A DNA stretch of 64,000 nucleotides from Ciona savignyi (GCA_000149265.1 CH003075.1:327429-391428), one strand, 5' to 3'; shown: positions 36,640-49,907, counted from the first letter of the stretch. Program-made: numbers and translations. Notes: generated by a model not told the origin, from the sequence alone.

Positions 36640-39600
36640 TTGGCTTCCACGACTTACAACACTGTGTCTCAATGCCGAACGACAACAGCAGCCTCAATTC
36701 GAACAGTAACAACAACAGTAATAACGACAAAGAGAAACAGTCATCGGAGATGCAATTTCATTCGACAACCCCCAACAGTGAACAACGTTTCCCGGTGGCA
36801 CCGAGTGCCCAAGCCGCCCCGGCCGCCCCCGCCACGTCCACATCGTGCACCTCTGGTTCCAGAGGGACATTGTCGCAACCATGCTTGTCAGTCAGCAACG
36901 TGAGAGCAACCAGCATCTTCCCGCATCTCTTTCTCGGCTCACAAAACGACGTATCGGACCAGGTAATGGAAATTCACGTTTTATGCAAATGACACCACGT
37001 TACGACTGCAATTCGCCGAAACAACAAACGGCTGTGCCACCACTAAGTCTGCCATTAAATTTGGATTGCTTTATTTTTAAAATTAAAGTTTGAGCCAGAC
37101 GATCAATTATGTATACAGTTATTCTTCTATATTATTATTCAATTGATTCGACTTAAAAAAGCTCTTCATCTGCACATTATGTGTCCACCTATCCCAGCAT
37201 ACTATAATAACAGCAGCAAAGTGCATGTAACAGATGTCACTGTGACCCTGGTCACGTTTTACCTGCGATAACCCATCGCTACAGACTGAAAATGCCAATC
37301 ATTATGATGTAATAAAAGATCGATTCTGTTTTACTTGTCAGACAGTGGCGCACTTCGAAATTTAATTCTCTATTACTGTCGCAGCATCGACAGATATGCG
37401 AAGTAAATTAAGTTAGATACCACCTCCCTTGATTCCACCGCGGGAGAACTTGGGCCATTAGTTTAGGAGTCAAAGAACTTCAAGTTTAGTAACTGACGTA
37501 CCTTCGTAAACTACCAATCGGTGGAACTGTACAGAATTTGTTTGTAACACATTCGTTAGGCTGTTTAAAACGGTCAGGAAATGGTTAACAGTGGTAGATA
37601 TTGCAGAATATGATATTCCATGGTATTGACTCCCACTTTAATTATTTTCTATTTTGACCAACCGATTGAAATATATATTTAATACACAGCACAGTTCTGG
37701 AAATGTGTGATTGTTTAGTGTCCTTTTAGAAAAAAAATCACTTTTCCGCGATGTTTTATTTGCCCCTTAGTTTTTGTGGGTGATGCAAACCTCATAACAT
37801 CGACTGTCATGGCAGGAAATAATGAAAGGCAACAAGATTTCCAACGTGCTTAACGTGAGTTGCACTTGCGCCCGGCCACAAAACATCGACGACGACCATT
37901 TCCGACGGATATCGGTCAGGGACAACTATCAGGAGAAAATCTCGCCCCACTTGGACGAGGCCGTCGCGTTTATTGGTTAGTTAAAGAAGATAATTAACGC
38001 AATATATTATGATGGGAGGTGATGATGATAAGTCTCAACCTTTTTATAGCGACTTGACATTGCGTGATATCTCACTTGAAACATGTCTAATAGGTTTTAA
38101 TGTAATGGTATTCTGTTACCAAAAACATGATTTATCCGAAGGTAATTAAATATCGTTATAACCTCGGATACGCAACAAGTTTGATATATAAAATTGCAAC
38201 AATTTTTAACCATATAGTGCGTACACTGTCTTTAACTGGTAATATTTATTTTAAAATTAAGAATGGTTTGTTTTCAACGTTATTTAAGCGCGGCGTGGTG
38301 GGTATCGCTCTGGGATTTGTGCAATGTATAGTCTGCTGAACATTTTATCGTTAACAGAATCGGTCCGAGCAAAGAACGAGCGCGTTTTGGTACATTGTTT
38401 GGCTGGAGTGTCAAGGTCTGCTACGGTCGCTATTGCATACGTTATGTATTATCTTCGTCTCAGTTCGGAGGATGCATATAGGTAAGCCGCCATTTTGAAT
38501 TTTCATTCCACAATTCATAACCTTTTAGAAATTTTCGGTTATGTCTAACATGTTATATATTACATCGACATAATATGTATTTGACTTATATTTTTAGTAT
38601 GTCGACTCTCGTGTTCCCTGCGACGACCTTTTATTTAACATTTTATGCGTTTATGTTATTATGGGTCCCATTTGAAAAATTGGGACACATATTGTTTTTG
38701 TCCGTTTTTTTTTTTTCTTTTTTTTTTTTTTTTCTTTTTTTTCGTCAAACGCTTGACAGGCATGGCATGTCGCCCCGACATCTACCAGAAGGAAAAATGG
38801 AATCGCAATGAGACTTTGCCATTTATTAGACAACATGTTCTAGATGAACAGAAACTAAAATTTTGGGAGATAAAACCAGGGGAATTCCCCTGGAACGTTA
38901 AAAACCAAAACGGTATTTTTTTCTAAAAAACTAGCTTTTTTGGGCATAGCGCTTGAACGGCAGCTCCAATTTAAATCAGATTTGGTAAAATGTAAGTGCA
39001 TTAGTAACTGATTTAACACTTGGAAGAAATAAAAAAATTACCTAGGGAAATACCCTAAAAAATAACATTTTGTTTTCAAATCATGATTGTGACAAGCACG
39101 CCATGTCGCCCCGACATCTACCGGTAAGGAAAAATGAAATCGCAATTAAACTTTGGTTATTGTTACACAACATGGTCTAGATGAACAGAAACCAAAAGTT
39201 TGGGGGATAAATCCAGGGGAATTCCCCGGGGGCGTTAAACACCAAAACGGTATTTTTTCTAAAAAAAAGTAGCATTTTTGGGCATTGCGCTTGAACGGCT
39301 GCTTCAATCTGATTCAGATTTCGTGGAATGTAAGTGCATTACCTACTAATTTAACAATTAGAAAAAATAAAAAAATTATCTAGGAAAATACCCTAAAAAA
39401 AGATTTTGTTCTCACTTTATGACTGTGACAGGCATGGCATAACGCCTTGACATCTACCAAAAGGAATAATAGAATAGTAACAAAACTTGGTCATTTGTTA
39501 GACAACATGGTCTAAATACGCAGTAAAAAAATTGTGGGTGATAAATCTAGGGGAATTCCCCTGAGACGTTAAAATCCAAAACGGTTATTTTTCTAAAAAA

Positions 39601-42600
39601 TTAGCTTTTCGGGTCATAGCGTTTGAACGGCTGCTCTAATTTTGATCAGATTTAGTGGAATGCTGGATCGTTAGCCACCCTATGTCAATTAAAAGAAAGA
39701 AAACATTTACTTAGGGTAACTCCCTTAAAAACGAAGATATGTTCCTGACTCATGATTGTGACAAGCATGCAACATTGCACTGACATCTTCAACAAGGATT
39801 CGTCAAATTGGATTAACACTTTAAGAATTGTTAGATAACATGACCCACATATGTAAAAACAGAAACTTATGTACTAAGCCAATGGGAAATTCCCCGAAGC
39901 CATCAAAAACTAAATCGGGCTGTTTTAGGAATTTAGCTTCATTTTAATACAGCACTTGAAGAAAAAGCTTTAATTTAAAACATTTGTGACGAATCCTTCG
40001 TAAATCTAACACGATTGTTCTTTTTTTACCTACACCTGGAGAAGAAGTTTGGTTTGATAACTTTGGGACCCATGCGTTTATGCTTGCAGAAACAAAAACT
40101 ACATACTCAGTGTATAAGATACAAAATGTGGTTAGGGACCCTGTAGCAGTAGCATAAATATATGGCATACAACATGTGTTTTACAAATAGTGGTGGTTAA
40201 ACACGTGGTTGACACTCTCTAGTTTTTAGGAGTTCCGCTTAGACTCGGCGTAGAAAATCAACCGTCACCTAAAGTGAATTTAAACCAAACCAACCGTCCA
40301 GAAATTACGCTTTATAATTCCAACGCTTTATTTTGTGGATTGCAAGCGTTTAGCATTTGGGGATTGTGAAATTTATAGAGTATAATACAAGTTGGTCATA
40401 ACTCCAAGATCGCTTGTAATAATTTTTAAAAAAACATATCACGATACCAAAATCTTGGATGCTGATATGAATAACCTCCTGAGGTCGTTTAAAAAGAAGG
40501 CAATATTAGAAATTCCAAACCACGCGGAAAATTCGTTGCTTCGCGTTATTTTCATTATCTATTGTCGCCAAACGACTCTGGTTACGTCATTGCAAAGGCA
40601 CGCGCGTCAAGGACAACAAGTGCTTTTTCTTTTCCTCTCCTTAACTCTCTCGTTTCTTTTTTCTCCTTTTCATCTCTCTCGCTTCTTATCGCGAAGTACC
40701 TCTCACATCGCTCCCACTAAAGGCGAACGACAAAGAGCATCGCGGTATGTGGAGAACGCTGTCTATTTACGACACTTACGTCACCGCCAATCTAAATTCA
40801 CAGTCACGATTCGATTTCGGGATGTCTCACCCGATCGATAAACAATTTCAACACTAAATCATTATTGCAATTTCGGAGAGAATTCTACTCCAGGATTTAA
40901 TCTCATCGTCACACCCAACCTTTCATTACAATGCGTGGACGACTGGACGTTTCGTCAATTATAAAGACCATCACGCCCTTATGTCCAAATATTCTATAGA
41001 GAATTCCGCAGTGAAAAGTGGACATGCGTTCAAATATAATGAGCGATGACGTAATTAATACGTATTTAAATTACAGCTTGAGTGATATTGCGAGTGCGAC
41101 CTATATTGTTTGTCATTATTAATACAACCCTAAGTCTGTTTCCTCATACCATCTTGACACATATTTTACTCTTTACATCATCGTTGCCAACTTTGTGTTA
41201 GTTCCACCAAGTTTAAATAAGTATGACGATACAAAGCTTATTTCTCCCATCATGTTTACAAAACATCGTCTACAACAATCTTATTTTCCACAGATTCGTG
41301 AAGGAAAAACGACCAACTATTTCTCCCAATTTCAACTTTCTCGGCCAGCTCATCGACTTCGAAAAGATGCTTCGCGATCGTGGTCACATGACGAAGCCGC
41401 GCTCTGCCAGCGCGACCAAACTGGCCGAGAAAATCACAGAGGCGCCCAAACAACCACCCAGTATAAAAGTGTCGCCCCCGTCTGTCAGGATCGTGGAAAC
41501 AAGCTTTGTCGGCCCCGATCGAGCTTCGAACCAGCCGTCTTCCTCTTTCTGTCGAAGACGACGGGGTCCTGCGTTGGAAAAGATGTCATTCGCAACAAAC
41601 CAATCCTTAAACATGAATGTTTATTCTGCCAACGACGCGTACCAAGACCACCAGCACCGCGGCTCAACAGCGACACCGGGTGGCGCTGGTGTCGTGCTAG
41701 ATTTACACGTCACGGCGTCAGAGCCGCATTCTCGAAGGCTCGGCAGCGACGGTGTCGAAGACGATTCTGAAGAATTCTCCCCAGAACGACCAAGCTACAG
41801 CAGCGAACTGGTTATCCCAGTCACCTCGCCCTTCAAGCTCGCAACAACTGGGCAAAAATCGAACAGTCTGCCGCGTTGTAGCGTAGGTTATGCAGAAGAA
41901 AATCGCGGTAAACACGGGCTTCTCCGACGAGGTAATGGTCTTCCGTTGCCGCAGATCAGCTGCAAAAGCTTCACCGATCCAATCGATCAGGACAACACAC
42001 TCCTGTCTTATTTACTTCCTCCTGCCGTAATGAGGTCATCCACCGCTCCCAGCACACCAGTTGTCATGCGACTAGAACGTGATGAAGCGTTTCGGTCGCC
42101 TGTCACTCTCGTCCAATCAGATAGCGACTACCCACGTGACGTGGAAATGATGCAAGAGGATGGAGACACGCAACATCCGTCCCCTCCGTCCCCCACAATG
42201 CGATTCCGGAGCAAAACTGATCCACTTTTACTATCGACGTGCGAGAAGCGAGAACAAGTCTCGCCTTCTTCCTCTCCAAGAGTTGACCGTTTCGTCTCAC
42301 GGAAAACCCGGAGCCCGAAAATTTTAAAGAAGTCTTTTAATCTTAACCTGCGTCCCAGCTACGGTTACCATCCGTTTCGCAACACTAAACTGCAAACCGC
42401 ATGCTCTGCTTTCCGACCGCGAACGCAGGAGTCTCATCTAACTGCTAAAACGATACAAATGAGTTGCGAGAGTCCTAATCCCGACGGAATCTCCGCGCTT
42501 TCCTTGTCTTCACCAGTCACTGCTAAAGACGATCCGCTTCGACACGCTTCTGAGCTACATGGCTCCACATCGCCATCTAGGGACAGTATTTCAAACGGTG

Positions 42601-42800
42601 TGAATGTACCGAGCCCCCGGGCAACGAACTTTTGCAGTCGAACGTGTAGCAGTGGTAACAGTCACGAGCCTTTCCGACTCGTGCAAGCTGCCGAGCTGAA
42701 ACCGAGGTGGCGAACTCAGAAGCGGGTAGCAAGGACCCACGACGCAACTTCTCACCCAACATCGGGTGAAATTGGTAGTCAAGTAATCAGTTGCTCTTAG
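36640..42800 (+). CDS. MAP kinase phosphatase, DUSP8/DUSP16-like; 5' exon(s) not found
   Basis: Dual-specificity phosphatase that removes phosphate from Thr and Tyr of JNK/p38-type MAP kinases. Exons seen: 36640-36962, 37816-37975, 38358-38481 and 41294-42800, all in phase, about 703 residues. The first begins GFHDLQHCV, matching the end of the MKP rhodanese (kinase-binding) domain. An Asn/Ser- and Ala/Pro-rich insert follows, then SQPCLSVSNV and the catalytic domain. VRDNYQEKI carries the general-acid Asp; VLVHCLAGVSRSATVAIAYV is the P-loop. FVKEKRPTISPNFNFLGQLI is near-identical to DUSP8/16. The last exon encodes a tail of about 470 Ser/Pro-rich residues, as in long MKPs. The rhodanese core must be encoded further upstream. 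DUSP10 is less likely given the long tail. Confidence 0.93.
38706..38742. repeat. Poly-T tract
   Basis: T-rich run interrupted by three C, directly before the first unit of the 336-bp tandem array. Confidence 0.85.
38755..39990. repeat. Tandem array, about 3.7 units of 336 bp
   Basis: Units begin at 38755, 39091, 39427 and 39760, each with GACARGCAYGSCAT-like sequence followed by a CGACATCTACC-type block. Periods are 336, 336 and 333 bp. The units are clearly diverged, the fourth most. Each has a palindromic GGGGAATTCCCC-type core and the first three also a TAGGGWAAYWCCCT-type block. It lies wholly within the third visible intron of the MAPK phosphatase gene and encodes nothing recognisable. 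Confidence 0.9.
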
Positions 42801-44283
42801 CTCTATCATTAGATAGACTTTATATTTACTGCGGTATCCGCAAAAGCACTTTTCCGCGTATTTGAGCTTCCATTCGCAGCAGTTCCGCAAGTGTTCCGTA
42901 AAACGAGTTGCCACGACGTGCGCAATGCCTGCGAAGGCAAACGTGCTATCAAATCAGACCCATGTAAACGCGTTGTAGCCAACGTATTAGAATCGGACCT
43001 ACACACACATCACTATGCAAATTAATCTGGTGCTCTGAACTAAACCCGACACAGTTGCAACACAACTATATTCGAATTTGTATTAATGGCACGTTTTTAT
43101 TGTTTATTTTCCACTTTACCAGAACATCAACGGTTTTTTTCCTTAAATAGTTTTATTTAAACGCCCTATATCTGGCGACTTTGATTTTTAATAGAACCCA
43201 AAGCCGCTTCGCCGGGCGCAATATATAGCTCTATTGGTTGTTGTTGTTTTTACCTTATTTAAACGGGGAGCCGTTGTTACCTACTTTCTAATTCCGATGT
43301 TGACTCGTGCAATTTGCGGACCTGCACAAGACCTGGTGTACCATATGAATGTTGCGCGTGCTAAATGAGTATTATTATTTCAGGGTTGCTGTTTTTGGGG
43401 GCAAAACTAGATCCGGAATTAAAACAGACCGAAACACAAAGTTGTAAATATTTAATAAACAAATTTTAATATTTTGGAACTTTAAAGAAAACATTATATT
43501 GCGTTGATTCTTTTGTCACAAAACATGTGGACTTTGACAAGAAAAAAAAACAAAGAAATATGTGCGTGTGTATGTGGATGTATGTGCTTTCTGCGGTACG
43601 ACTTGCTATATGTTCGCCCTGGTACCCTCTACGTATATTGTTGTCGTCTTGTGCTTGTTCCGGTAAAGCGTGTACAAACAGGAATAAAAATGAAGTTTTG
43701 CATTTCAAATTTGCCTCGTTGATATTTATACAGCAAGAAAGAAGGATTAGTTAAAAAAACACAGAATGTTGTTATAAAGATCGCACCCGTGTAAAATATT
43801 GTGGGACTTCAACGATGTGTGTAACTCCTTGCTGATACACTGGGATATGAAATGCACACCAGGATGGTCAATTAAACATTCACGTCTATTATTCCCCAAC
43901 AATCTGTATGTCTGTCGTCCGGTGTTACTACTTGAGGATCGTAAGGTAGGATTGTGACTGAATAAGTATTTAAACACAGTCAAGCCTTCCAAGATGCAAA
44001 ACTAAATTTAGTCTGAAGCTAGTCGTTTGTTTTTGATGATACTGGGCATACGTTGCCTAACTAAGGTGTTTAATACATCGTATTTAACACGCTGCAGTAC
44101 TATTGATAAACCGACAATCGCCCGTATTAGTTTAACAAAACTGACTCAGGAATTACGCATAGAAATTTTAGGATATTTCAGAGCTTAGATTCTATGGTTT
44201 AAAAGTAGTGTTTTATAAACAAGCATAATCAAAACTTTTATTTAACCAAATATCTGCTTTGGATGTGGTGGGTTATACTGCGT

Positions 44284-44850
44284 CGCATTTTAGTCGTAGG
44301 ATTGAAGCCACAATACTGGTCGCCAGCTGGTCGGCTGTGTACTTGGGCAAGGCAATTGGCGGGCGTCGCATTAGCCTAGTACAGGGGTTCTTAAACTGGG
44401 GGGCGTGAAAGCTTCTCAAGGGGGCGCGAACATGACAGTGACATATTGATGAAAATCAGCTCTAAATTACAATCAAACCTCGTATTTCTCGTTAACACTA
44501 ATTCAATAGATTAATCTGTGACCTAGTTTTAAAAAAAACAATTTTGTCTGGGCTATGATTCGTTACTGTTCTAATTTTCGCTGTCTTATTTATATCGACA
44601 CATCGTTATATGCAGGGTAATGGCAAATCAATTATTGTTCTATTTTTTATAAATTTGATTTTTGAGTAGGTGAGGCGTGAGCATGAATCACAAATCTCAA
44701 GGGGGGCGCGACTGAAAAAAGTTTAAGAACCTCTGGCCTAGTGGATTGTACTAAACATGAAGGAACATCCCAGTCCTATGCACCACACCGCATTATTGCT
44801 GGCGACCTGAGGGTAGGTGCAAGTAATCTAGCGGTTACACACTTGAGAAG
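44284..44850 (+). mobile_element. Diverged SINE interrupted by a hAT-like element
   Basis: The 5' part (44284-44373) has TCGTAGGATTGAAGCCACAA and ACTTGGGCAAGGCAATTGGC. The 3' part (44744-44850) has ACTAAACATGAAGGAACATC and GGCGACCTGAGGGTAG-like remnants. The two are separated by the element at 44382-44735, which therefore inserted later. Confidence 0.65.
44382..44735. mobile_element. hAT-like non-autonomous element (354 bp) nested in a SINE
   Basis: Ends CAGGGGTTCTTAAACTGGGG and GTTTAAGAACCTCTG are inverted. The 8-bp target duplication is GCCTAGTA (44374-44381) against GCCTAGTG (44736-44743), one mismatch. Subterminal GGGGGCGCGA blocks occur near both ends. Confidence 0.9.
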
Positions 44851-46447
44851 TATCTCGAAACTTGCTGTGTGGTAACACACATTGCTTATTTATATTAAGA
44901 TAAATTAGAGAAATACATATAGTTATGGAGGACGCACCATAAATGTACTCTGCAAAATACTTGTTTGCGGGATGGAAAAAGTGAAGGTTGTATAGTCACC
45001 AGAGCCGTTTTTGTATCAGAGTCGGTCGCGGTAACCATTCGGCCACACAACTGTACAACGCAGTTCTGTAGTTTAAACTGTGACGATTAAGTGACTTAAT
45101 GACGCCATCTAGTGGTGTATACCTTATGACATTATACTCTTGGGTGTAACAGCGGGTGTAAAACTCATCTACATATTGTGGGTGCGAACACGGATTTTTA
45201 AAAATTCAAATTATTTGTTTTTACGTTATTATTTCTTTTGCGTTATGCAATTAGGTTAAAACTTTCAGTAATCCTAACTGACATGTTGACAGTTTGCAAA
45301 GACCTTTAAATTTCCAAAATAATCCATGGTTAGTTACCGTTAACGAAAAATGTAATTTAAAGGGCAATTTTCAGCATTTTTGACGTTATCCCCAATATTT
45401 CCCTATTGGAAAGGAATATTAAAATATATAAGTATGTTGCCGTTATTCTTTCCAGCGCCAAATATTGTTTATCAGCCAATATTTCGTGATTGGTAAATAT
45501 TTCTTATTTTAAATAATAAAGAAAGTTGTAGAACAATAAAATGAAATAGATAAAAGATAAAGTTTACATACCCCCTGTTACCAAAAGAAATCCGTTGATA
45601 TATATAATTCATATGTGAATAAAAATTACGCTATTACTACTTTATAAAACAGCTTCACTTTAAATCAACACAAGTCAATAGTGAATTTAAATGCGAACAA
45701 TCGTTTTAGATACCCACCATAATCATTTCCGGGAAATCCCCCAACACTCAACCGCACTCAAACCAGTGATCAGACTTTTTAACGCCTCATAACAGAATAA
45801 AATGAACTAACGAGTTTAACTTTTAAGAGGTATTTGCTGATTGGTATTGGATATGCAGTGACATATTTTGGCTAAATCCGCCAGGAAAATCCCCGCCAGA
45901 CCCTAGAATATACGAACGGAGGCCGGTTCCCCCTATTTTTAATTTGTGGTCGATATTCTTTGATTTTCGATATTATATAAAACTAAAATAGATAATTCTT
46001 TAAAATTTCAAATAAATAGAAAATGTATAAAATAAACCTCAAAAATATATTTTTTAATATTGCAGTTTACTACACTATTGTCACATATATTGGGCATATG
46101 CAGGCATCTTGAGTAAGTTTCCGCTTGCAGGTACCATGGATTTGTTAACCAATGAACCCGATTATTTTCTTTAAAAAATATGGATATCAAGTTTGGTTTG
46201 GTAATTATGGGAACACATTTATGCCTACGGAAACAGACATTAGTACACACTTTGTATAAGTTATACCAACACGGATTAGATAACCAGGTAACCCAATCGT
46301 TTCTGCATGCAGAAACATGTAGCGTTTACGCAGTCAATATATTGTGATTTGTGTTTTAATACAACAGAAAGGTTACCCGGCTGCATTGGAATTTAATTAT
46401 GCGTTTCGATTATTTTAAATGCGAAAATGTATTTGACAGGCCTAATT

Positions 46448-46788
46448 TGTCCGACCAGTTAGACTGTTGGTTTGATGCGACGCCTTTCAACCGAAAGGTT
46501 AGCTAGCTAGTCGGTTGTGTCCTTGGGCAAGGCACTAAACGACACTGGTCGCTAGCTAGTCGATTGTTTCCCGGGGCGAGGCACCTAACGGACATTGCCT
46601 GAACCCAGCGGATTAATGGGTTCTATGCCGAATTGAAGGAATGTGTAAATCATACACAAAACACTGCAAGTGCTCCGGTAACCCGACGATAGGCGCGGAG
46701 TGATCTGGCGATTGCTTGTGTGTTAACCCCCTTGGTTTTTCATTCACGGGGATAAACATAAATATCCTATTCTATCCTCCTATACCGA
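46448..46788 (+). mobile_element. tRNA-derived SINE with internal duplication
   Basis: Forward copy from GTCCGACCAGTTAGACTG to a CCTATTCTATCC tail. The segment GCTAGCTAGTCGGTTGTGTC...GGCAAGGCAC is present twice (about 46501-46537 and 46551-46587), making this copy longer than the others. Confidence 0.8.
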
Positions 46789-48892
46789 GTTATTTTCTTC
46801 CGAATTCTTCAATAAGATTCATACACATATTTCGTGTTGGCATTTATTTTAAATATAAAATTGCCGATATCAGATGTTCACAACAGGTCCTATTCGCGTC
46901 TAAAGTCATTCCGGTTAAAACGTATACAAAATAGGTTAATTTTTTATTTAAGTTACCCGGACTGCGTTTGACGTTTTATGACATTTTGTTGGCAATCTTT
47001 AAACGGTGTTGTTGACAGCTATTTTCTTTAAGTGGTGTATCGTAAAGTTACACTCGTTAAATGCAAACCCCTGTAGAGAGAAAAGTAGGTATGTATCAGT
47101 ATACAATTACAAGTTACTAACTAACTACCACTTAACCTAATTCTTTTTGATACGTTCCTGGCGCTGGTTTAAGTGTTTAAGTTTCGATTTGCTGCAGTTT
47201 TAGGACAGGGATCATACTACAAGAGATTTTCTGTCGTAAAACGCTTATATAAAACATTTTTTTAATGTATTTTCATTTTTTGTTACAATAAACAAGAACA
47301 GCTATTTTATTTAAACTATAAGAAAACAGAAAAGAAAAATAAATTTATTATACACGTCCAAGACAATAACACAAAATGGCTTAAATATTATTAATACGTT
47401 TAACTGGCGCAATTTTTACATTAATATGCATAAGGATTGATTAGCCTCGTGTGAGCCAGATATGCAGCGGCATTCAAAATCTCTTGGGGGGAAATGAAGG
47501 CGTGACCTCAGCTGGTATAGTTCACGCAAACTTTGCAAAATAAATCGCCTATATACTTGTTTGAAAAATCGCAGTGCTTGACAGTATTTAGCACGCTTAT
47601 GTGTGAAAATGCGTTTTACCTAGAATGTTTCTTTGCTGAGTTAGTATCAAACGTCTGCCGATCTCACCCTGTTTACCTGCTGCAATAGCACATTTCCTCT
47701 TAGTGCCGGTGGGAATAATAGATAAGAAAAATAAGTGACTAGCGACGACAGCTGATCAGTATATTGAAAAACACCGCTGGCGCGTGATTGGCTGGCGGAT
47801 GGTCGGCCTTTAAGTTCGAGTAAGATCCAAGGCGTCTACGTGCACACCAGCATGTTGCCACAGTCTCGCTACGTGCTGTTCATAACAAAGCTACTACCGG
47901 CCGGCGGGTGCGTGTGTGCGTGTGTGTGCCTGAATCCACCGTGCGTTTGATCAAAACAACCATGCGAGATAGCTGGTATAACGTTGCATCAGCTACATTG
48001 CCTTTTTCTTTATCGTTCTCGTTATCGGTAAGGGCTTATAAAGAGCACGTCGATTTCAACATTTCCAGAAAGAATCTTTACCTGATTATTCAAAGCGTAA
48101 TAGTCACATGAGAATTAGTTATTATAGTTTACTAAACTGTTATCGGCGCTTTAATGTAGACAGAGCATTGATAGATTATCGGTAATTTTTTTAATATTTT
48201 ACACCGACTTGTAGTATTATGAGACGGTATCGTTGTATATGGGCTATTTCCCAGTCTACTACGTTTTAAAACCGAAATCGAATAGACTACGAAATGGAAA
48301 ATTACACAACAAGCCGTCAAAAAACAGTGACCATCGGGCAAGTCTGGACTGGATTGGTGTTGAAATTTTCCAGTCGGTTTTTGTGAGCAAGTCGTAGAGT
48401 TTACGTACAGGCATGCAACGTTGTCTGTCTATTATTAGTTCCAGTATTTAAATTTAAATATGGTGGCTTTGAGTTAGTCGTTGTTTATAAAGAAGAGGTT
48501 TACCACAATGGTTTCTAATGATCAGCATCGATCGCCAAGGGCGCTACAGTCTCTCTGCACCCCCTGTTGCCACGCCGCATCAGAACATACGAGGTCAGCC
48601 AAATCAGTCATTCGGGTTCGTAGATGCTGGCAGATGTTGGCAAGTAAGAGGTTATAAACGGACATGCTGAGTTAAGCCGGTTTTATGGTACCCTAAACGC
48701 CAATTGAGTTGAAAGTAAGGACGTGTTATAGCATGTGTCGTAAGATACAACACAGACCTATTACTCGGAATAGGGGGTATGCAGTATTGGCTAAAAAGAA
48801 TACTAAGCTTTATGATATTATACCAAATTATATACTTTAATACTAAATTTCTTACAGTTATTTGAATAGAATTTGCTTAAATAAATTTAAAG

Positions 48893-49907
48893 ATGAAAGA
48901 AATTGCTCCACGTCGCAAAAGCCAACTTTTGTTGGAAAGCATTTTTTCCGCACTAAATATACAGCACGAAAATATTTCTGACACCGAAGCTGGAAATATT
49001 CAACGCGACTTGGATGAAAGTATAACTGACGGTAAATATTATTTTTTTACTTTTATCAATTAAGTCGAGTTGCATCATCTTACCAATTTATAACATAGTT
49101 TTGAATAGGCGTATTTACCGTAATAAAATGGGAAAACTAAATTTTAATTTTTTTGAATGAGTATACTTTCGTATTTACCGTAATAAAATGGGAAAACTAA
49201 ATTTGAATTTTTTTGAATGAGTACTTTCGTATTTACCGTAATAAAATGAGAAAACTAATTATTTCTAACTTATTCTATAGATTCTTGGTTAGAAGAGGAG
49301 GCTGCATTGAGAGAAGGCCCACTTATCGATGCCTTACAGATACAGCTCACCTCGTTATTACGTCAAAGCACAGGTGCGTTGCGACAGAGATCCTAAATTT
49401 GCTTGTTTTAACTCGGATAAATTGGGACACATTTGTTGGTTTTGTTGAGGGTATTAACTTTCTTTATTTACAGTGTTTTCGTTTTCCTTCAATGACTTTT
49501 TGACGAGAGAAGTGGCAGAGGAGATTAGAAGAGCGTCGAGACAAGAGACGGGCGGCATGCGCGCATGCAGGGTATTCGTGCGCATGTTGACTGAATCGGA
49601 CTTCTCCAACAAAGTTTCGAATACGGACTTTCCGTTTGATAAAGTATCAGTCAGTATCGGGTGCTTGGACTTATCAGCAGATGACACAGTACCGACGTTC
49701 GAGCTCTTCGTGTACCTGTGCCCGTCGCAATCACCTTTGAACTGGATTCGCTCAGTTATATCTGCAATTTCATCGAAAACCTCAACGAAACAGTCTCGCT
49801 GCAGGACGGTGCGTCTGCAATCCGATTTCGTGCTAATGAAGCGCAAACTTTTTCGTTCCCAGAATAGTTTCGCTAAAGTGTTTCGTCAATTGTCCTTTAA
49901 TTCATAG
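48893..49907 (+). CDS. DDIT4/REDD1-like inhibitor of mTORC1 signalling
   Basis: REDD-family proteins are stress-induced cytosolic inhibitors of TORC1 acting upstream of TSC1/2. Exons 48893-49031, 49281-49373 and 49474-49907 join in phase (both introns phase 1) to give 221 residues; vertebrate REDD1 is about 230. The diagnostic C-terminal part is present. GGMRACRVFVRMLTES matches the CGLRGALLDV region. TVPTFELFVYL matches VPTFQLTLVL, and LQSDFVLMKRKLFRS matches LSTGFRVIKKKLYSS. The N-terminus (KEIAPRRKSQLLLESIFSAL) is unlike vertebrate sequences. DDIT4 and DDIT4L cannot be separated here; a single pre-duplication gene is likely. The ATG was chosen as the first in exon 1; a splice-acceptor-like ATTTCTTACAG lies about 36 bp upstream. 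Intron 1 contains a 60-bp minisatellite. Confidence 0.85.
49111..49258. repeat. Minisatellite, 2.5 units of 58-60 bp
   Basis: GTATTTACCGTAATAAAATG begins units at 49111, 49171 and 49229. Units 1 and 2 differ by very few bases, so the duplication is recent. It lies in intron 1 of the DDIT4-like gene. Confidence 0.95.

Larger units (their letters stand above)
42801..48892. other. Intergenic, MAPK phosphatase to DDIT4-like gene
   Basis: About 6 kb without a recognised gene. It holds a SINE split by a hAT-like element (44284-44850) and a rearranged SINE (46448-46788). GC rises around 47.7-48.0 kb, ahead of the DDIT4-like gene. AATAAA at 43453 may end the phosphatase transcript. Confidence 0.5.

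Noticed and set aside
38575-38926. Frames of 78 and 93 codons crossing the poly-T tract and first tandem unit
   Set aside because: They read through low-complexity and repeat sequence inside an intron; the frame is not kept in later units.
38755-39990. CRISPR-like or bacterial repeat array
   Set aside because: Units are 336 bp, diverged, without short spacers, and lie in a metazoan intron.
41195-41770. 191-codon plus frame overlapping the last phosphatase exon
   Set aside because: It is an out-of-frame shadow of the exon that continues FVKEKRPTISPNFNF in phase.
49454-49846. 130-codon minus frame opposite the DDIT4-like exon 3
   Set aside because: Antisense shadow of a real exon with conserved family motifs on the plus strand.
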